Positions 20,122 to 29,992 of a DNA stretch of 64,000 nt are shown in pieces (within the stretch, counting starts at the first letter, position 1; the number at the start of each line of letters is the position of its first letter). Position numbers and translations under genes: made by a program. Where the stretch lies: the NCBI GenBank assembly GCA_948473115.1, contig CAOKWI010000008.1, positions 1-64,000 on the forward strand. Direction: 5' to 3'. The notes beneath the pieces are model-generated. The model made no database searches. It was given only the letters and a program-made list of their open reading frames with translations, and had not been told where the DNA came from. This DNA comes from an uncultured Lachnospiraceae bacterium (GTDB lineage: Bacteria; Bacillota; Clostridia; Lachnospirales; Lachnospiraceae).

Positions 20122-20607
20122 ATGATAGGGAAGAAAAGCGAAATAAGGATTACTACGATTATTGGTAAGGATGCCGAGTGCAACGGGGATTTCAGTTCCG
20201 GAGGAAGCGTAAGGATCGATGGTACGGTCAATGGCAACATTAATGTTGCGGAAACTGTGATTCTGGGGGCTACAGGTGTTATCAACGGGGATATCGAGGC
20301 GAAGGTGGCCATTATCGGCGGCGAGATCATAGGCAGCATCAATGCGCCTGAGAAAACAGAACTGACTTCCACGGCAAGGGTGCTGGGGGACATTACCACC
20401 AAGACGATTGTCATCGATGAGAATGCCATCTTCCAGGGAAGCTGCAATATGAACCAGGAGGTTCCCGGAAAGCGGGCAAAGCCCAGTTCCAAGGCGGTAA
20501 AGGCGGGCAAGAAGAGCGCAAAGGAGGCCATTGAGGAGGCTCTGAGAGAAGCGGAGGATGCAGAGGACGGTTCCAAGTCTGTATATGACGCGGGACAGAT
20601 TTCCTAG
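20122..20607 (+). CDS. Bactofilin (polymer-forming cytoskeletal protein)
   Basis: TIIGKDAECNGDFSSGGSVRIDGTVNGNINVAETVILGATGVINGDIEAKVAIIGGEIIGSI beta-helix repeats. Confidence 0.92.
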   Translation: MIGKKSEIRITTIIGKDAECNGDFSSGGSVRIDGTVNGNINVAETVILGATGVINGDIEAKVAIIGGEIIGSINAPEKTELTSTARVLGDITTKTIVIDENAIFQGSCNMNQEVPGKRAKPSSKAVKAGKKSAKEAIEEALREAEDAEDGSKSVYDAGQIS

Positions 20608-20771
20608 TATAATCCACCTTAATTGCCCGCGTATGTTTGGCGCAGGATAAGTTTTCATCCTGCAAGGCGGCTGAATGAAGCGATGCGGTGGCATCGTTGA
20701 GTGAAGCCAACGCAGTCAGGTGGAAATTTAGACAAGCGAAATATAGGGATAATTTAAGTGGATTATACTAG
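20604..20771. repeat. CTAG-bounded palindromic element, copy 1 (diverged termini)
   Basis: ctagtataatccacctt...aagtggattatactag inverted ends; core gcgatgcggtggcatcgttga shared with copies 2 and 3 in opposite orientation. Confidence 0.85.
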
Positions 20772-20932
20772 TGCACTGACACGTTCATAATTTGACTAAT
20801 GACTTGCCTAAATTTCCATCTGCTGCGTTGTTGTCGGTCAACGATGCCACCGCATCGCCTCCCTCCGCCGCCTTGCAGAGTGGAAATTTATCCTTCGTCA
20901 TTAGTTCAAAAATGAACATGTCAGCACACTAG
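20768..20932. repeat. CTAG-bounded palindromic element, copy 2 (165 bp)
   Basis: Reads as identical to 56782-56946; imperfect terminal inverted repeats ctagtgcactgacacgttca / tgaacatgtcagcacactag; shares its CTAG with copy 1. Confidence 0.93.
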
Positions 20933-21014
20933 GGGCAATAGTCAATGCCCTGCGGTAATCCCAAATCCCGCTCTCTGCAACACCCGAAACAGTTCTGCAT
21001 GGATAGAAAACGAA

Positions 21015-21056
21015 ACCCGGCATATTGCATGGAATCGCAATATGCCGGGTTTTTTA
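21015..21056. terminator. Rho-independent terminator
   Basis: acccggcatattgc-atggaatc-gcaatatgccgggttttttat. Confidence 0.82.
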
Positions 21057-21096
21057 TCCTATAGGAAATTCCGTCACAGTCAGGGAAGAACACAGA

Positions 21097-21390
21097 TTAT
21101 GTATGATCTTCCATTCTTCCAAACACCATGTCATATCCGTCGTTGCCGTAATTCAGGGAACGGTTCACACGACTGATGGTGGCAGTGGAAGCGCCGGTTT
21201 TTTCCGCGATCTCAAGATAGGTCTTGTGCTTTTTCAGCATGGAAGCGACTTCAAAACGCTGGGACAGGGAAAGCAGTTCATTGACGGTACAAAGATCTTC
21301 AAAGAAGCTGTAGCATTCCTCTCGTGTCTGCAGGCAGAGTACCGCGTCAAAAAGGGAATCAACAGCCTCGGTCTTTATTTTCTTGTTCAT
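21097..21390 (-). CDS. YerC/YecD family TrpR-like DNA-binding protein
   Basis: FFEDLCTVNELLSLSQRFEVASMLKKHKTYLEIAEKTGASTATISRVNRSLNYGNDGY. Confidence 0.93.
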   Translation of the reverse strand: MNKKIKTEAVDSLFDAVLCLQTREECYSFFEDLCTVNELLSLSQRFEVASMLKKHKTYLEIAEKTGASTATISRVNRSLNYGNDGYDMVFGRMEDHT

Positions 21391-21615
21391 CTGGTAACAC
21401 CTCTCCATTCACTTTTACACTGTAAAGTTTTACAGTCTTACAAAAGCTATTTTATCACATGAAAGATACATTGTAAAGACCGGTAACAGTATGGCCGAAG
21501 GCTGAACTGTTACACAAAGGCCGGGAAAAATAGAAAGAAACAGTTGCTATGTAGTATTGATTACTATATAATAACAGTAGTGCATTTCAACCGGCACGGA
21601 AGTGAGGAAATACAC

Positions 21616-22308
21616 ATGACAATCGACAATGGGGATTTATTGAACAGCATACTGGAGAGCCTTGACCGGATACAGCATATCGAACCGGATGATATTCCTA
21701 ATATTGATCTTTACATGGATCAGGTCACAACATTTATGGACACGAAACTTAGGTCCGCGGCCAGGTTTCCGGAGGAGGATAAGATACTGACCAAGACCAT
21801 GATCAATAATTATGCGAAAAACGACCTCCTGCCGCCGCCTGTGAAAAAGAAATATTCCAAGGAGCATGTGCTGCTTCTGATCTTTATTTACTACTACAAG
21901 GGTATTCTGTCCATCAATGATATCCAGACGCTTTTAAAACCGATCACGGAGAAGTATTTTCAGACGGACGGAGACTTCAACCTGGAGAAAATATATAAGG
22001 AAGTTTTCAGTATGGAGAAGTCGGAAATAGAGACGCTGAAAAAGGATGTCATCAGGAAATACCGCGCTGCGGAACAGACTTTTCAGGAGGCGCCAGAGGA
22101 AAACACTGATTTCCTGAAAAAATTTTCTTTTATCTGCGCCCTCAGTTATGATGTGTATGTGAAGAAGCTGATTATCGAGAAGATAGTGGACGAGCTTGCG
22201 CGGGAAAGCGCAGCAGTTCATATGGCAGCGAAGGCTGACAGCAATAAAAAGAAAAATCACAAAGGCGAAAAGCCGGAAAATGGAGGAGTGGAAAATGAAG
22301 GATTCTAA
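21616..22308 (+). CDS. DUF1836 domain-containing protein
   Basis: DKILTKTMINNYAKNDLLPPPVKKKYSKEHVLLLIFIYYYKGILSINDIQTLLKPI. Confidence 0.85.
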   Translation: MTIDNGDLLNSILESLDRIQHIEPDDIPNIDLYMDQVTTFMDTKLRSAARFPEEDKILTKTMINNYAKNDLLPPPVKKKYSKEHVLLLIFIYYYKGILSINDIQTLLKPITEKYFQTDGDFNLEKIYKEVFSMEKSEIETLKKDVIRKYRAAEQTFQEAPEENTDFLKKFSFICALSYDVYVKKLIIEKIVDELARESAAVHMAAKADSNKKKNHKGEKPENGGVENEGF

Positions 22309-22714
22309 TTGCGGTTATTGTATGCGGGGGGAGCTGCTGGATAAGTTCGGTGTTTTTATCTGTGACCTGAAGGTCAGCAGCCTGATCCTGTTCAAGGAGC
22401 AGTCAAAGCCCGGCAGATGCATTGTGGCATACAGGGATCATGTCAGTGAAATTGTTGATATCTCTGACGAGGAAAGGAATCTGTTTATGGCCGATGTGGC
22501 GCATGCGGCCAGGGCAATCCACGCCGCTTTTCATCCTGATAAGCTGAATTACGGCGCATACGGTGATACAGGCTGCCATCTGCATATGCACCTCTGCCCC
22601 AAATATGAGGGCGGGGACGAATGGGGCGGTACGTTCCAGATGAATCCCGGAAAGACTTTCCTCACCGAGGCGGAGTACGCGGAGATGATAGAGAAGATCA
22701 AGGCGGCGCTGTAA
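22295..22714 (+). CDS. HIT family protein
   Basis: CGYCMRGE...HLHMHLCPKYEGGDEWGG; overlaps end of the DUF1836 gene. Confidence 0.9.
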   Translation: MKDSNCGYCMRGELLDKFGVFICDLKVSSLILFKEQSKPGRCIVAYRDHVSEIVDISDEERNLFMADVAHAARAIHAAFHPDKLNYGAYGDTGCHLHMHLCPKYEGGDEWGGTFQMNPGKTFLTEAEYAEMIEKIKAAL

Positions 22715-22751
22715 TGGCTGACGGATCATGGGAGATTGCTGCCCCGATACC

Positions 22752-22889
22752 GTAACAGTTCAGCTTTCGGCCAAACTGTTACGTTGATGCATACAAAATG
22801 AGTTTTCAACTCATTTTGGCGTCTGCAAGTCTCGCTAAATTGCACAAGGAAGCAATTTTGACTTTGTGGTGCCGTATAGCTGAACTGTT
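22752..22889. repeat. Small palindromic element with terminal inverted repeats (aacagttcagc / gctgaactgtt) and flanking direct repeats
   Basis: Inverted ends plus ccccgatacc at 22742-22751 and 22890-22899; internal sequence shared with 13150-13220 and 54756-54825. Confidence 0.8.
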
Positions 22890-22919
22890 CCCCGATACCA
22901 TACGGTATCGGGGATTTTT
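22890..22919 (+). terminator. Rho-independent terminator
   Basis: ccccgatacc-atac-ggtatcggggatttttg. Confidence 0.82.
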
Positions 22920-22975
22920 GTCACTTTTTTCATGGGAAGATCATAAAATAGAGCATCAAAAAAAGGGAGGCATTT

Positions 22976-24007
22976 ATGAAAAAATCCATGAAAAAAATAT
23001 CTGGCAAAAGAATCCTGGTCGCAGGACTTGCGGTCATCCTTGCGGCAGTGACCTTTACAGGCTGCGGAAGCGACGGCGGAACCGGGGATGGCGGCAAGAC
23101 GAAGGTGGTCCTGAACGAGGTGGCCCACTCTATTTTCTACGCGCCCATGTATGTGGCAATCGAAAAAGGTTATTTCGCGGAGGAGGGGATCGACATAGAA
23201 CTGGTCACCGGATTCGGCGCGGATAAGACCATGACGGCAGTTCTGACCGGGGAGGCGGACATTGGCTTCATGGGAAGCGAGAGTACGATCTACACCTACG
23301 CGGGCGGCACGGAGGATTATGTGGTGAACTTCGCGCAGCTGACGCAGCGAGCAGGAAATTTCCTGGTATCCAGGGAGCCCATCGATCATTTTGAATGGAG
23401 TATGCTTGTGGGAAAGGATGTGCTGGGGGGAAGAGCAGGCGGTATGCCTGAGATGGTATTTGAGTATATCCTGAATAAAAATAATATTGATCCCATGGCA
23501 GATCTGTCCATTGACCAGAGCATTGATTTCGGTTCCACCGCTGCGGCCTTTTCCGGAGGACAGGGGGATTTCACGGTAGAATTTGAGCCTCATGCAACCA
23601 TGCTGGAGCAGAAGGGAGAGGGCTATGTGGTGGCTTCCCTGGGCGAGGACTCCGGTTATGTGCCATATACCTCGTTCTCTGCCAAGAAGAGTTACCTGGA
23701 AAAGAACAAAGATGTGGTGCAGGCATTTACCAATGCGCTCCAGAAGGGTATGGACTTTGTCCAGGATCATACGCCGGAGGAGATCGCCGAGGCGATAGCG
23801 CCGCAGTTCCCGGAGACAGATATGGAGACCCTGACTGCCATCGTGAAGCGTTATTATGACCAGGATACCTGGAAGGAAAATCTGATCTTTGAGGAATCTG
23901 CCTTTGATCTGCTGCAGAATATCCTGGATGATTCCGGTGTGCTGAAGGAGAGGGTTCCCTACGGGGATCTGGTGACCAGGGAATTTGCGGAGGAAGCCGC
24001 GAAGTAG
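22976..24007 (+). CDS. ABC transporter substrate-binding lipoprotein (SsuA/ThiY-like), no permease or ATPase nearby
   Basis: LAVILAAVTFTGCGS lipobox; SIFYAPMYVAIEKGYFAEEGIDIELVTGFGADKTMTAVLTGEADIGFMGSES. Confidence 0.9.
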   Translation: MKKSMKKISGKRILVAGLAVILAAVTFTGCGSDGGTGDGGKTKVVLNEVAHSIFYAPMYVAIEKGYFAEEGIDIELVTGFGADKTMTAVLTGEADIGFMGSESTIYTYAGGTEDYVVNFAQLTQRAGNFLVSREPIDHFEWSMLVGKDVLGGRAGGMPEMVFEYILNKNNIDPMADLSIDQSIDFGSTAAAFSGGQGDFTVEFEPHATMLEQKGEGYVVASLGEDSGYVPYTSFSAKKSYLEKNKDVVQAFTNALQKGMDFVQDHTPEEIAEAIAPQFPETDMETLTAIVKRYYDQDTWKENLIFEESAFDLLQNILDDSGVLKERVPYGDLVTREFAEEAAK

Positions 24008-24173
24008 GCGGCAGAAACAAGCCATGGTGCCAGCCGCTGGAAAAGTCAGTGCCAGCCGTTGGAAAGTCCCTGTTTAAGGTTTGTGTTGCTGACAGCTGTT
24101 TTTCAAAAGTGTTCGTCAAAACACCGAAAGCGGGCGGTCACCCTTGAATTGTGGCCGCCCGATAAACCGGAAT

Positions 24174-24716
24174 TTAAGTTCTCACATAATTTGTAAGGAA
24201 ACCCTCTATATCTGCTATATGTTGGTTTAAAACTGCATGATATACATCCATGCTGGTATATTGGTCAAAGGAGTATAATTTACGTGCGATAAGTTCTTTT
24301 TTCAGGCGGATAATCTGTTCCTTTGACTCCGGCGACTCTTTTACCTGCGTCAGAATCTTATCGCAATATTCCTCAGCTGACTTTATTGTGTCTTTATCAA
24401 AAAACCATATATCCACATTCCAAAGTTCATTTTCAATAAATGCCTCAAATCCTTGAAACCAAACCTTTTTATGTTCAGAATTGAATTCTTCCTTCGCCTC
24501 ATACCATATAGGATGAAATTTGTCTATGACAAATTGTGATAAGCGATATAATTTGTCTAATGACATATTTTCGTTCTCAATATCAATATCCAAATCATTC
24601 CATGCCATCATATCCATGCGATAACTTCCAATTATATGGGGAGTTCCATATCTGCTTAATTCCTCTAATAATCCACAGTCATATAAAATACGCTTTGCCT
24701 GATCTTTTATCGTCAT
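24174..24716 (-). CDS. Putative nucleotidyltransferase-fold protein
   Basis: IIGSYRMDMMAWNDLDIDIE resembles a GS...D-D nucleotidyltransferase motif. Confidence 0.55.
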   Translation of the reverse strand: MTIKDQAKRILYDCGLLEELSRYGTPHIIGSYRMDMMAWNDLDIDIENENMSLDKLYRLSQFVIDKFHPIWYEAKEEFNSEHKKVWFQGFEAFIENELWNVDIWFFDKDTIKSAEEYCDKILTQVKESPESKEQIIRLKKELIARKLYSFDQYTSMDVYHAVLNQHIADIEGFLTNYVRT

Positions 24717-24933
24717 ATCTTCATCTCCAAATCCCGATTGCCTTTCTGATTATAGCATGGCACAGACTTTCTGCCAACTCGTTTTCGTGGAATTGCCGAA
24801 GTCTCAACCAGCAACGTAAATCTTAACATAAATCTTAAACATGGTCTTGGAAAAAACCGGTTGAGGGAACGGAAAAAGTCTGGTAAAATGTAAAAGATGA
24901 GGCAATTTCATTAAAAAACCGGAGGATGAAAAA

Positions 24934-26325
24934 ATGGGATTAATCAAAGCGGCAAAAGATGCAATATCAACCATGCTTGCGGATCAGTGGCGGGAGTATT
25001 TCTATTGTGATTCCCTTTCCAATGACGTGCTGATGATCAAAGGACAGAAGAGGGTCACGGAAGGGCGCAACAGTAATACCAAGGGCGTGGATAACATTAT
25101 CACGAACGGTTCCATTATCGCGGTCAACGAAGGCCAGTGTATGATCATCGTGGATCAGGGCGGGATCGTGGATGTCTGTGCGGAGGCCGGCGAATTTGTG
25201 TATGACCACTCCTCGGAGCCCACGATTTTCTACGGCGGCCTGGGAGAGGGTATCAAGAAGAGTTTTTCCAACATTGGAAGAAGGTTTACCTTCGGCGGGA
25301 ATGCGGCGAAGGATCAGCGGGTTTACTTTTTTAATACCAAGGAGATTATGAACAATCTGTTCGGTACGCCCAGCCCCATCCCTTTCCGCGTCCTGGACAG
25401 GAATACGGGCTATGACTTTGACACGGCGGTAAAGGTAAACGGCCAGTACTCCTTTAAGATTGCCGATCCAATCCTGTTTTATACGAATGTGTGTGCCAAC
25501 GTCAGGGACAGCTATAAAAAAACCGATCTGCTGACCACTTTGAAGAGCGAACTGCTGACGGCGCTGCAGCCTGCCCTTGCAAGGATTTCGGCACAGGGTG
25601 TGCGCCCTTATGAAATCCCCGGGTTCTCAGCGGAAATCTGTAAGTACCTGGCGGAGGAGCTGACCCAGCAGTGGACGGAGCTGCGCGGCCTTGAGATGGT
25701 GAAAATGACGATCAACAGCGCGGATATGCCTGCTGAGGACAGACAGCGGTTCCAGAAGTGGCAGGATACCGCTATGCTGCGCAGCGCGGATATGCAGGCG
25801 GCAAGGCAGAGCGAGGCGATGGCTTCCATGATCGAGAAGACCAATCTGTCCGGCGGAAACGGTTCCGGAGGAGCAAGCCCTATGGACGGCGCCATGAATA
25901 TGATGGCCATGGGCATGATGGGAAATATGATGAACGGCGGCAGCATCGGAAATATGATGGGCGGAAACCGGCCGCAGGCTGCCATGCAGCAGCCTGCGGC
26001 ACAACAGGGCAATCCCCGGATGCAGGCGTCTGCTGCGGGAGCCGGAGCTGCTGTGCTCGGCTGGACCTGCCAGTGCGGCCATGGGGATAACAGAGGCAAA
26101 TTCTGTACCGAATGCGGACTGCCCAAACCTGATGATGCGGGTTGGACCTGTAGCTGCGGCACAGTAAACCAGGGAAAGTTCTGTACCGAGTGCGGCAGCA
26201 GAAAGCCCCAGGGGGCGCCCCTGTACAAATGCGATAAGTGCGGCTGGGAACCGGAAGATCCGGCACATCCCCCTAAATTCTGTCCGGAATGCGGCGATGT
26301 GTTTGATGAGCAGGATCGGATCTGA
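24934..26325 (+). CDS. SPFH domain protein with C-terminal zinc ribbons
   Basis: SPFH-like N-terminal two thirds; C-terminal repeated CxC/CxxC (WTCQCGHGDNRGKFCTECG, WTCSCGTVNQGKFCTECG, YKCDKCGW...KFCPECG). Confidence 0.88.
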   Translation: MGLIKAAKDAISTMLADQWREYFYCDSLSNDVLMIKGQKRVTEGRNSNTKGVDNIITNGSIIAVNEGQCMIIVDQGGIVDVCAEAGEFVYDHSSEPTIFYGGLGEGIKKSFSNIGRRFTFGGNAAKDQRVYFFNTKEIMNNLFGTPSPIPFRVLDRNTGYDFDTAVKVNGQYSFKIADPILFYTNVCANVRDSYKKTDLLTTLKSELLTALQPALARISAQGVRPYEIPGFSAEICKYLAEELTQQWTELRGLEMVKMTINSADMPAEDRQRFQKWQDTAMLRSADMQAARQSEAMASMIEKTNLSGGNGSGGASPMDGAMNMMAMGMMGNMMNGGSIGNMMGGNRPQAAMQQPAAQQGNPRMQASAAGAGAAVLGWTCQCGHGDNRGKFCTECGLPKPDDAGWTCSCGTVNQGKFCTECGSRKPQGAPLYKCDKCGWEPEDPAHPPKFCPECGDVFDEQDRI

Positions 26326-26425
26326 GCTCCTTTGTTAGAAGGAAATCACTGAATTTGTTAGTATCGCGGCAGTCGGCGTTCAGCATTGCCTGAAGACAGA
26401 CTGCTGCGATTTTGTGATTACAGTT

Positions 26426-26812
26426 CACCCGTCAGCTTGTCAGGCAAGGATTTCATGCTTGCATGAAAATCCGGGCTGACAAGCTGACGAGGGGAGCGCC
26501 AAGACATGAGCAAAAAGAGCTGCGGAGCAGCGGGGAGTGCCGAAGGCACGGTTTTGCGAATGGCGCGAGGTGAACGGAATACCCGTCAGCGGATCAGACA
26601 CCGATTTCATGCTTGCATGAAAATCCGGGCTGACAAGCTGACGAGGGGAGCGCCAAGACATGAGCAAAAAGAGCTGCGGAGCAGCGGGGAGTGCCGAAGG
26701 CACGGTTTTGCGAATGGCGCGAGGTGAACGGAATACCCGTCAGCGGATCAGACACCGATTTCATGCTTGCATGAAAATCCGGGCTGACAAGCTGACGAGG
26801 GGAGCGCCGGGG
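26426..26812. repeat. 154-bp tandem repeat (~2.5 units) with internal palindrome
   Basis: tttcatgcttgcatgaaaatccgggctgacaagctgacgaggggagcgcc begins at 26451, 26605 and 26759: exact 154-bp period. Confidence 0.95.
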
Positions 26813-26837
26813 GGTGTTCCCGGGATAGGAGAAAAGA

Positions 26838-27602
26838 ATGTCATCAGGACAGATCGGAATCATTGTGATACTGGTGTTGGCGCTGGCCGTGATGGTCGGC
26901 GTCTATATCGCCTACAGGGTCATCAGGGAAAGGGTCAGGCTGTTTACCCGCGTGGCTTTCGGATCGGATACCCTAAAGGGAAGCCTTGAAAGTATGGAGA
27001 GGGAAGAGGAGGTCACCCCAAAGTCGGTGTCCGCGGCCACGAAGCTTTATCTGCCGCAGATTCTGCGGGATTTTCCGCAATTTCACTATGACGAGATGAA
27101 GAACAGGGCGGAGAATGTACTGACCGGCTTCCTGTCAGGCATCGACGAAAAGAATCCGGCCAGACTGCCGGAAGGAACCACCAGTGAACTGAGGGAGAAA
27201 CTGGATCTGAGGATCGGCGCGCTGGACAACGAGGGTGCGGAAGAGCATTTCAGGAACATCAGGATCCACAGGACAGAGATCAAGACCTATCGCAAGCTTA
27301 AGGGGAGATGCAGCATTATCTTCCAGTCGGCGGTACAGTACAACTATTTCAAAGAACGCGGCGGAAACGTGACAGAGGGTGCGGAGGATCGGTTAAAACA
27401 GAGCCGGTACAACGTGGAGATGATTTACATACAGGATCGTGATCTGGTGGAAAACCAGGCGGATTCGGGACTTGCCATGAACTGCCCGAATTGCGGCGCG
27501 CCGCTTCCCAGGCTGGGGGCGAAGAAATGTCTTTACTGCGACACCCCGGTTGAGGAGTTCAATATTAAAATCTGGCATTTCAGCGATGTGGAGGAGACAT
27601 GA
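26838..27602 (+). CDS. Membrane-anchored Tim44-like protein with zinc ribbon
   Basis: N-terminal TM (IGIIVILVLALAVMVGVYIAY), C-terminal NCPNCGAPLPRLGAKKCLYCDT. Confidence 0.65.
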   Translation: MSSGQIGIIVILVLALAVMVGVYIAYRVIRERVRLFTRVAFGSDTLKGSLESMEREEEVTPKSVSAATKLYLPQILRDFPQFHYDEMKNRAENVLTGFLSGIDEKNPARLPEGTTSELREKLDLRIGALDNEGAEEHFRNIRIHRTEIKTYRKLKGRCSIIFQSAVQYNYFKERGGNVTEGAEDRLKQSRYNVEMIYIQDRDLVENQADSGLAMNCPNCGAPLPRLGAKKCLYCDTPVEEFNIKIWHFSDVEET

Positions 27603-29914
27603 GCATTTATGACACTTTAAACAAAGAACAGAAGGAAGCGGTACTTCAGACGGACGGGCCTCTTTTGCTGTTGGCAGGTGCGGGCAGCGGCAAGACCAGG
27701 GTGCTTACCCACAGGATCGCCTATCTGATCGGGGAGATGGGGGTAAAACCCTGGAACATCCTTGCCATTACTTTTACCAATAAGGCAGCGGGTGAGATGA
27801 GGGAGAGAGTGGACAATCTGGTGGGCTTCGGGGCGGATCAGATCTGGGTGTCCACCTTTCATTCCGCCTGTGTGCGCATTCTGCGGAGGCATATTGACAG
27901 ACTGGGTTATGGCAATGATTTTACCATCTATGACACGGATGACCAGAAGACAGTGATCAAAGCCATCTGTAAGAAGCTCGGCATTGATACAAAAACGCAC
28001 AAGGAGCGTTCCATCATGGGGGCGATTTCCTCCGCAAAGGATGAGCTGATCGGTGTCAGGGAGTACGAGCTGGACGCCGCGTATGATTTTAACAAGGCAG
28101 TTTATGCCAAGGTTTACCGGGAATATCAGGAAACGCTGAAAAAGAATAATGCCCTGGATTTTGACGACATTATTGTAAAAACGGTGGAACTGTTCAAGAA
28201 CTGTCCGGAAGTACTGGACTCTTATCAGGAGCGTTTCCGCTATATTATGGTGGACGAGTACCAGGACACCAACACGGCGCAGTTTGAACTGGTACATCTT
28301 CTGGCGGACAAATACAGGAATTTGTGTGTGGTAGGTGATGACGACCAGTCCATCTACAAATTCCGCGGCGCCAACATCAGGAATATCCTGGATTTCGAAA
28401 AGTATTTTCCGGAGACCGGAGTGATCAAGCTGGAGCAGAATTACCGTTCCACCCAGTCTATCCTGGATGCCGCCAACGCGGTAATCAGCAACAATACGCG
28501 CCGCAAGGACAAGGCGCTCTGGACGGAAAGGGGGGCGGGAAGCCGCGTCCATTTCAGGCAGTTTGACAATGCCTATGAGGAGGCGGAATATATTGCGGAC
28601 GAAGTGGTCCGCAAGGTGAAACGCGGCGAGGCGCAATATAAGGACTGTGCGGTGCTTTACCGGACCAACGCCCAGGCACGCCTGCTGGAGGAGCGGATGA
28701 TCATGGAGGGCGTGCCGTACAATGTGGTGGGCGGCACGAACTTTTACGCCAGGGCAGAGATCAAGGATATTCTGGCATATTTAAAGACCATTGACAACGG
28801 CAGGGATGAGGTGGCCGTGCGCCGTATCATCAATGTGCCCAAGCGTGGGGTGGGCAATGCCACTCTGGAAAAACTGGAAGACTATGCCGAGATGCGGGAT
28901 ATCGGTTTATATGAGGCAATGGAGCAGGCGGATGAAATTATGAGTCTGGGCAGGACGGCGGTGAAGATCCGGCCCTTTGTGCATCTCATCCGGCATTTCA
29001 GGGATCAATTAAAGGAATTAACCATAGCGGAGCTGATCAAAGAGATTGTGGAGAAAATAGAGTACGAACAGTATTTGCAGAACAGTGACGACGAGAGTGC
29101 GGAAGACAGGATTGCAAATGTGGACGAACTGATCACGAAAGCGGTGAATTACCAGGAAAGCCATGACGAGCCTACTCTGACGGAATTTCTGGAGGAAGTG
29201 GCCCTGGTGGCGGATATTGATAATGTGGGATCAGGCGACAACAGGGTGCTTTTGATGACGCTGCATTCCGCAAAGGGTCTGGAATTTCCCCATGTCTATC
29301 TTGCGGGTATGGAGGACGGGCTGTTTCCCAGCTACATGACCATTGTATCGGAGGATACTTCCGATGTGGAGGAGGAGCGGCGTCTGGCCTATGTGGGTAT
29401 TACCAGGGCCATGGATGAACTGACGCTGACCTGCGCCCGGATGCGGATGACCAGAGGGGAAACCCAGTATAATCCCGTCAGCCGTTTCGTGAGGGAAATT
29501 CCCACGGAACTTATGGATAACACGGTGCCCCGTCCCAGGACCGCAGGCAGGGAGATGCTTTCCGACCTGATCGGCCTGCCCAAGGGGCAGCCTGCACCGG
29601 AACAGGCTCCGGCGTATGATTTCCGTCCCAGGGCAATCAACCGTCCCAAGGCTGTGGTGAAGGCGGACAAGCCCTTTATCGCGAAAGGTATTGGAAGCCT
29701 GAACCAAATTGCCGGAATTTCAAAAGGGGTGCCAGCGCAGCTGTCAGCCGTGCTGGAATATGGCGCCGGAGACAGGGTAAACCATGTTAAATACGGTGAC
29801 GGCACAGTCCTGGAGATTACGAAAGAACCCAGGGACTACAAGGTTAAAGTGAGTTTTGACAAAGCGGGGCAGAAGGTTATGTACGCTTCTTTTGCAAAGT
29901 TGAAAAGATTGTAG
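27599..29914 (+). CDS. pcrA: ATP-dependent DNA helicase PcrA/UvrD
   Basis: LNKEQKEAVLQTDGPLLLLAGAGSGKTRVLTHRIAYLI, ITFTNKAAGEMRERV, VDEYQDTN, GDDDQSIYKFRGA, TLHSAKGLEFPHVYLAGMEDGLFP. Confidence 0.97.
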   Translation: MSIYDTLNKEQKEAVLQTDGPLLLLAGAGSGKTRVLTHRIAYLIGEMGVKPWNILAITFTNKAAGEMRERVDNLVGFGADQIWVSTFHSACVRILRRHIDRLGYGNDFTIYDTDDQKTVIKAICKKLGIDTKTHKERSIMGAISSAKDELIGVREYELDAAYDFNKAVYAKVYREYQETLKKNNALDFDDIIVKTVELFKNCPEVLDSYQERFRYIMVDEYQDTNTAQFELVHLLADKYRNLCVVGDDDQSIYKFRGANIRNILDFEKYFPETGVIKLEQNYRSTQSILDAANAVISNNTRRKDKALWTERGAGSRVHFRQFDNAYEEAEYIADEVVRKVKRGEAQYKDCAVLYRTNAQARLLEERMIMEGVPYNVVGGTNFYARAEIKDILAYLKTIDNGRDEVAVRRIINVPKRGVGNATLEKLEDYAEMRDIGLYEAMEQADEIMSLGRTAVKIRPFVHLIRHFRDQLKELTIAELIKEIVEKIEYEQYLQNSDDESAEDRIANVDELITKAVNYQESHDEPTLTEFLEEVALVADIDNVGSGDNRVLLMTLHSAKGLEFPHVYLAGMEDGLFPSYMTIVSEDTSDVEEERRLAYVGITRAMDELTLTCARMRMTRGETQYNPVSRFVREIPTELMDNTVPRPRTAGREMLSDLIGLPKGQPAPEQAPAYDFRPRAINRPKAVVKADKPFIAKGIGSLNQIAGISKGVPAQLSAVLEYGAGDRVNHVKYGDGTVLEITKEPRDYKVKVSFDKAGQKVMYASFAKLKRL

Positions 29915-29992
29915 TATTTTTAAAGCGAATGTGGTATATTATAAGAAATAGGGCAGAATGACTGCCGGAAAGACAAACGGAGGTATGGAATT

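Noticed and set aside
22976-24007. Complete ABC transporter operon
   Set aside because: Only the substrate-binding protein is present; neighbours are unrelated.
26506-26989. Small ORFs MSKKSCGAAGSAEGTVLRMARGERN...
   Set aside because: Generated by the 154-bp tandem repeat; period not a multiple of three, no RBS support.
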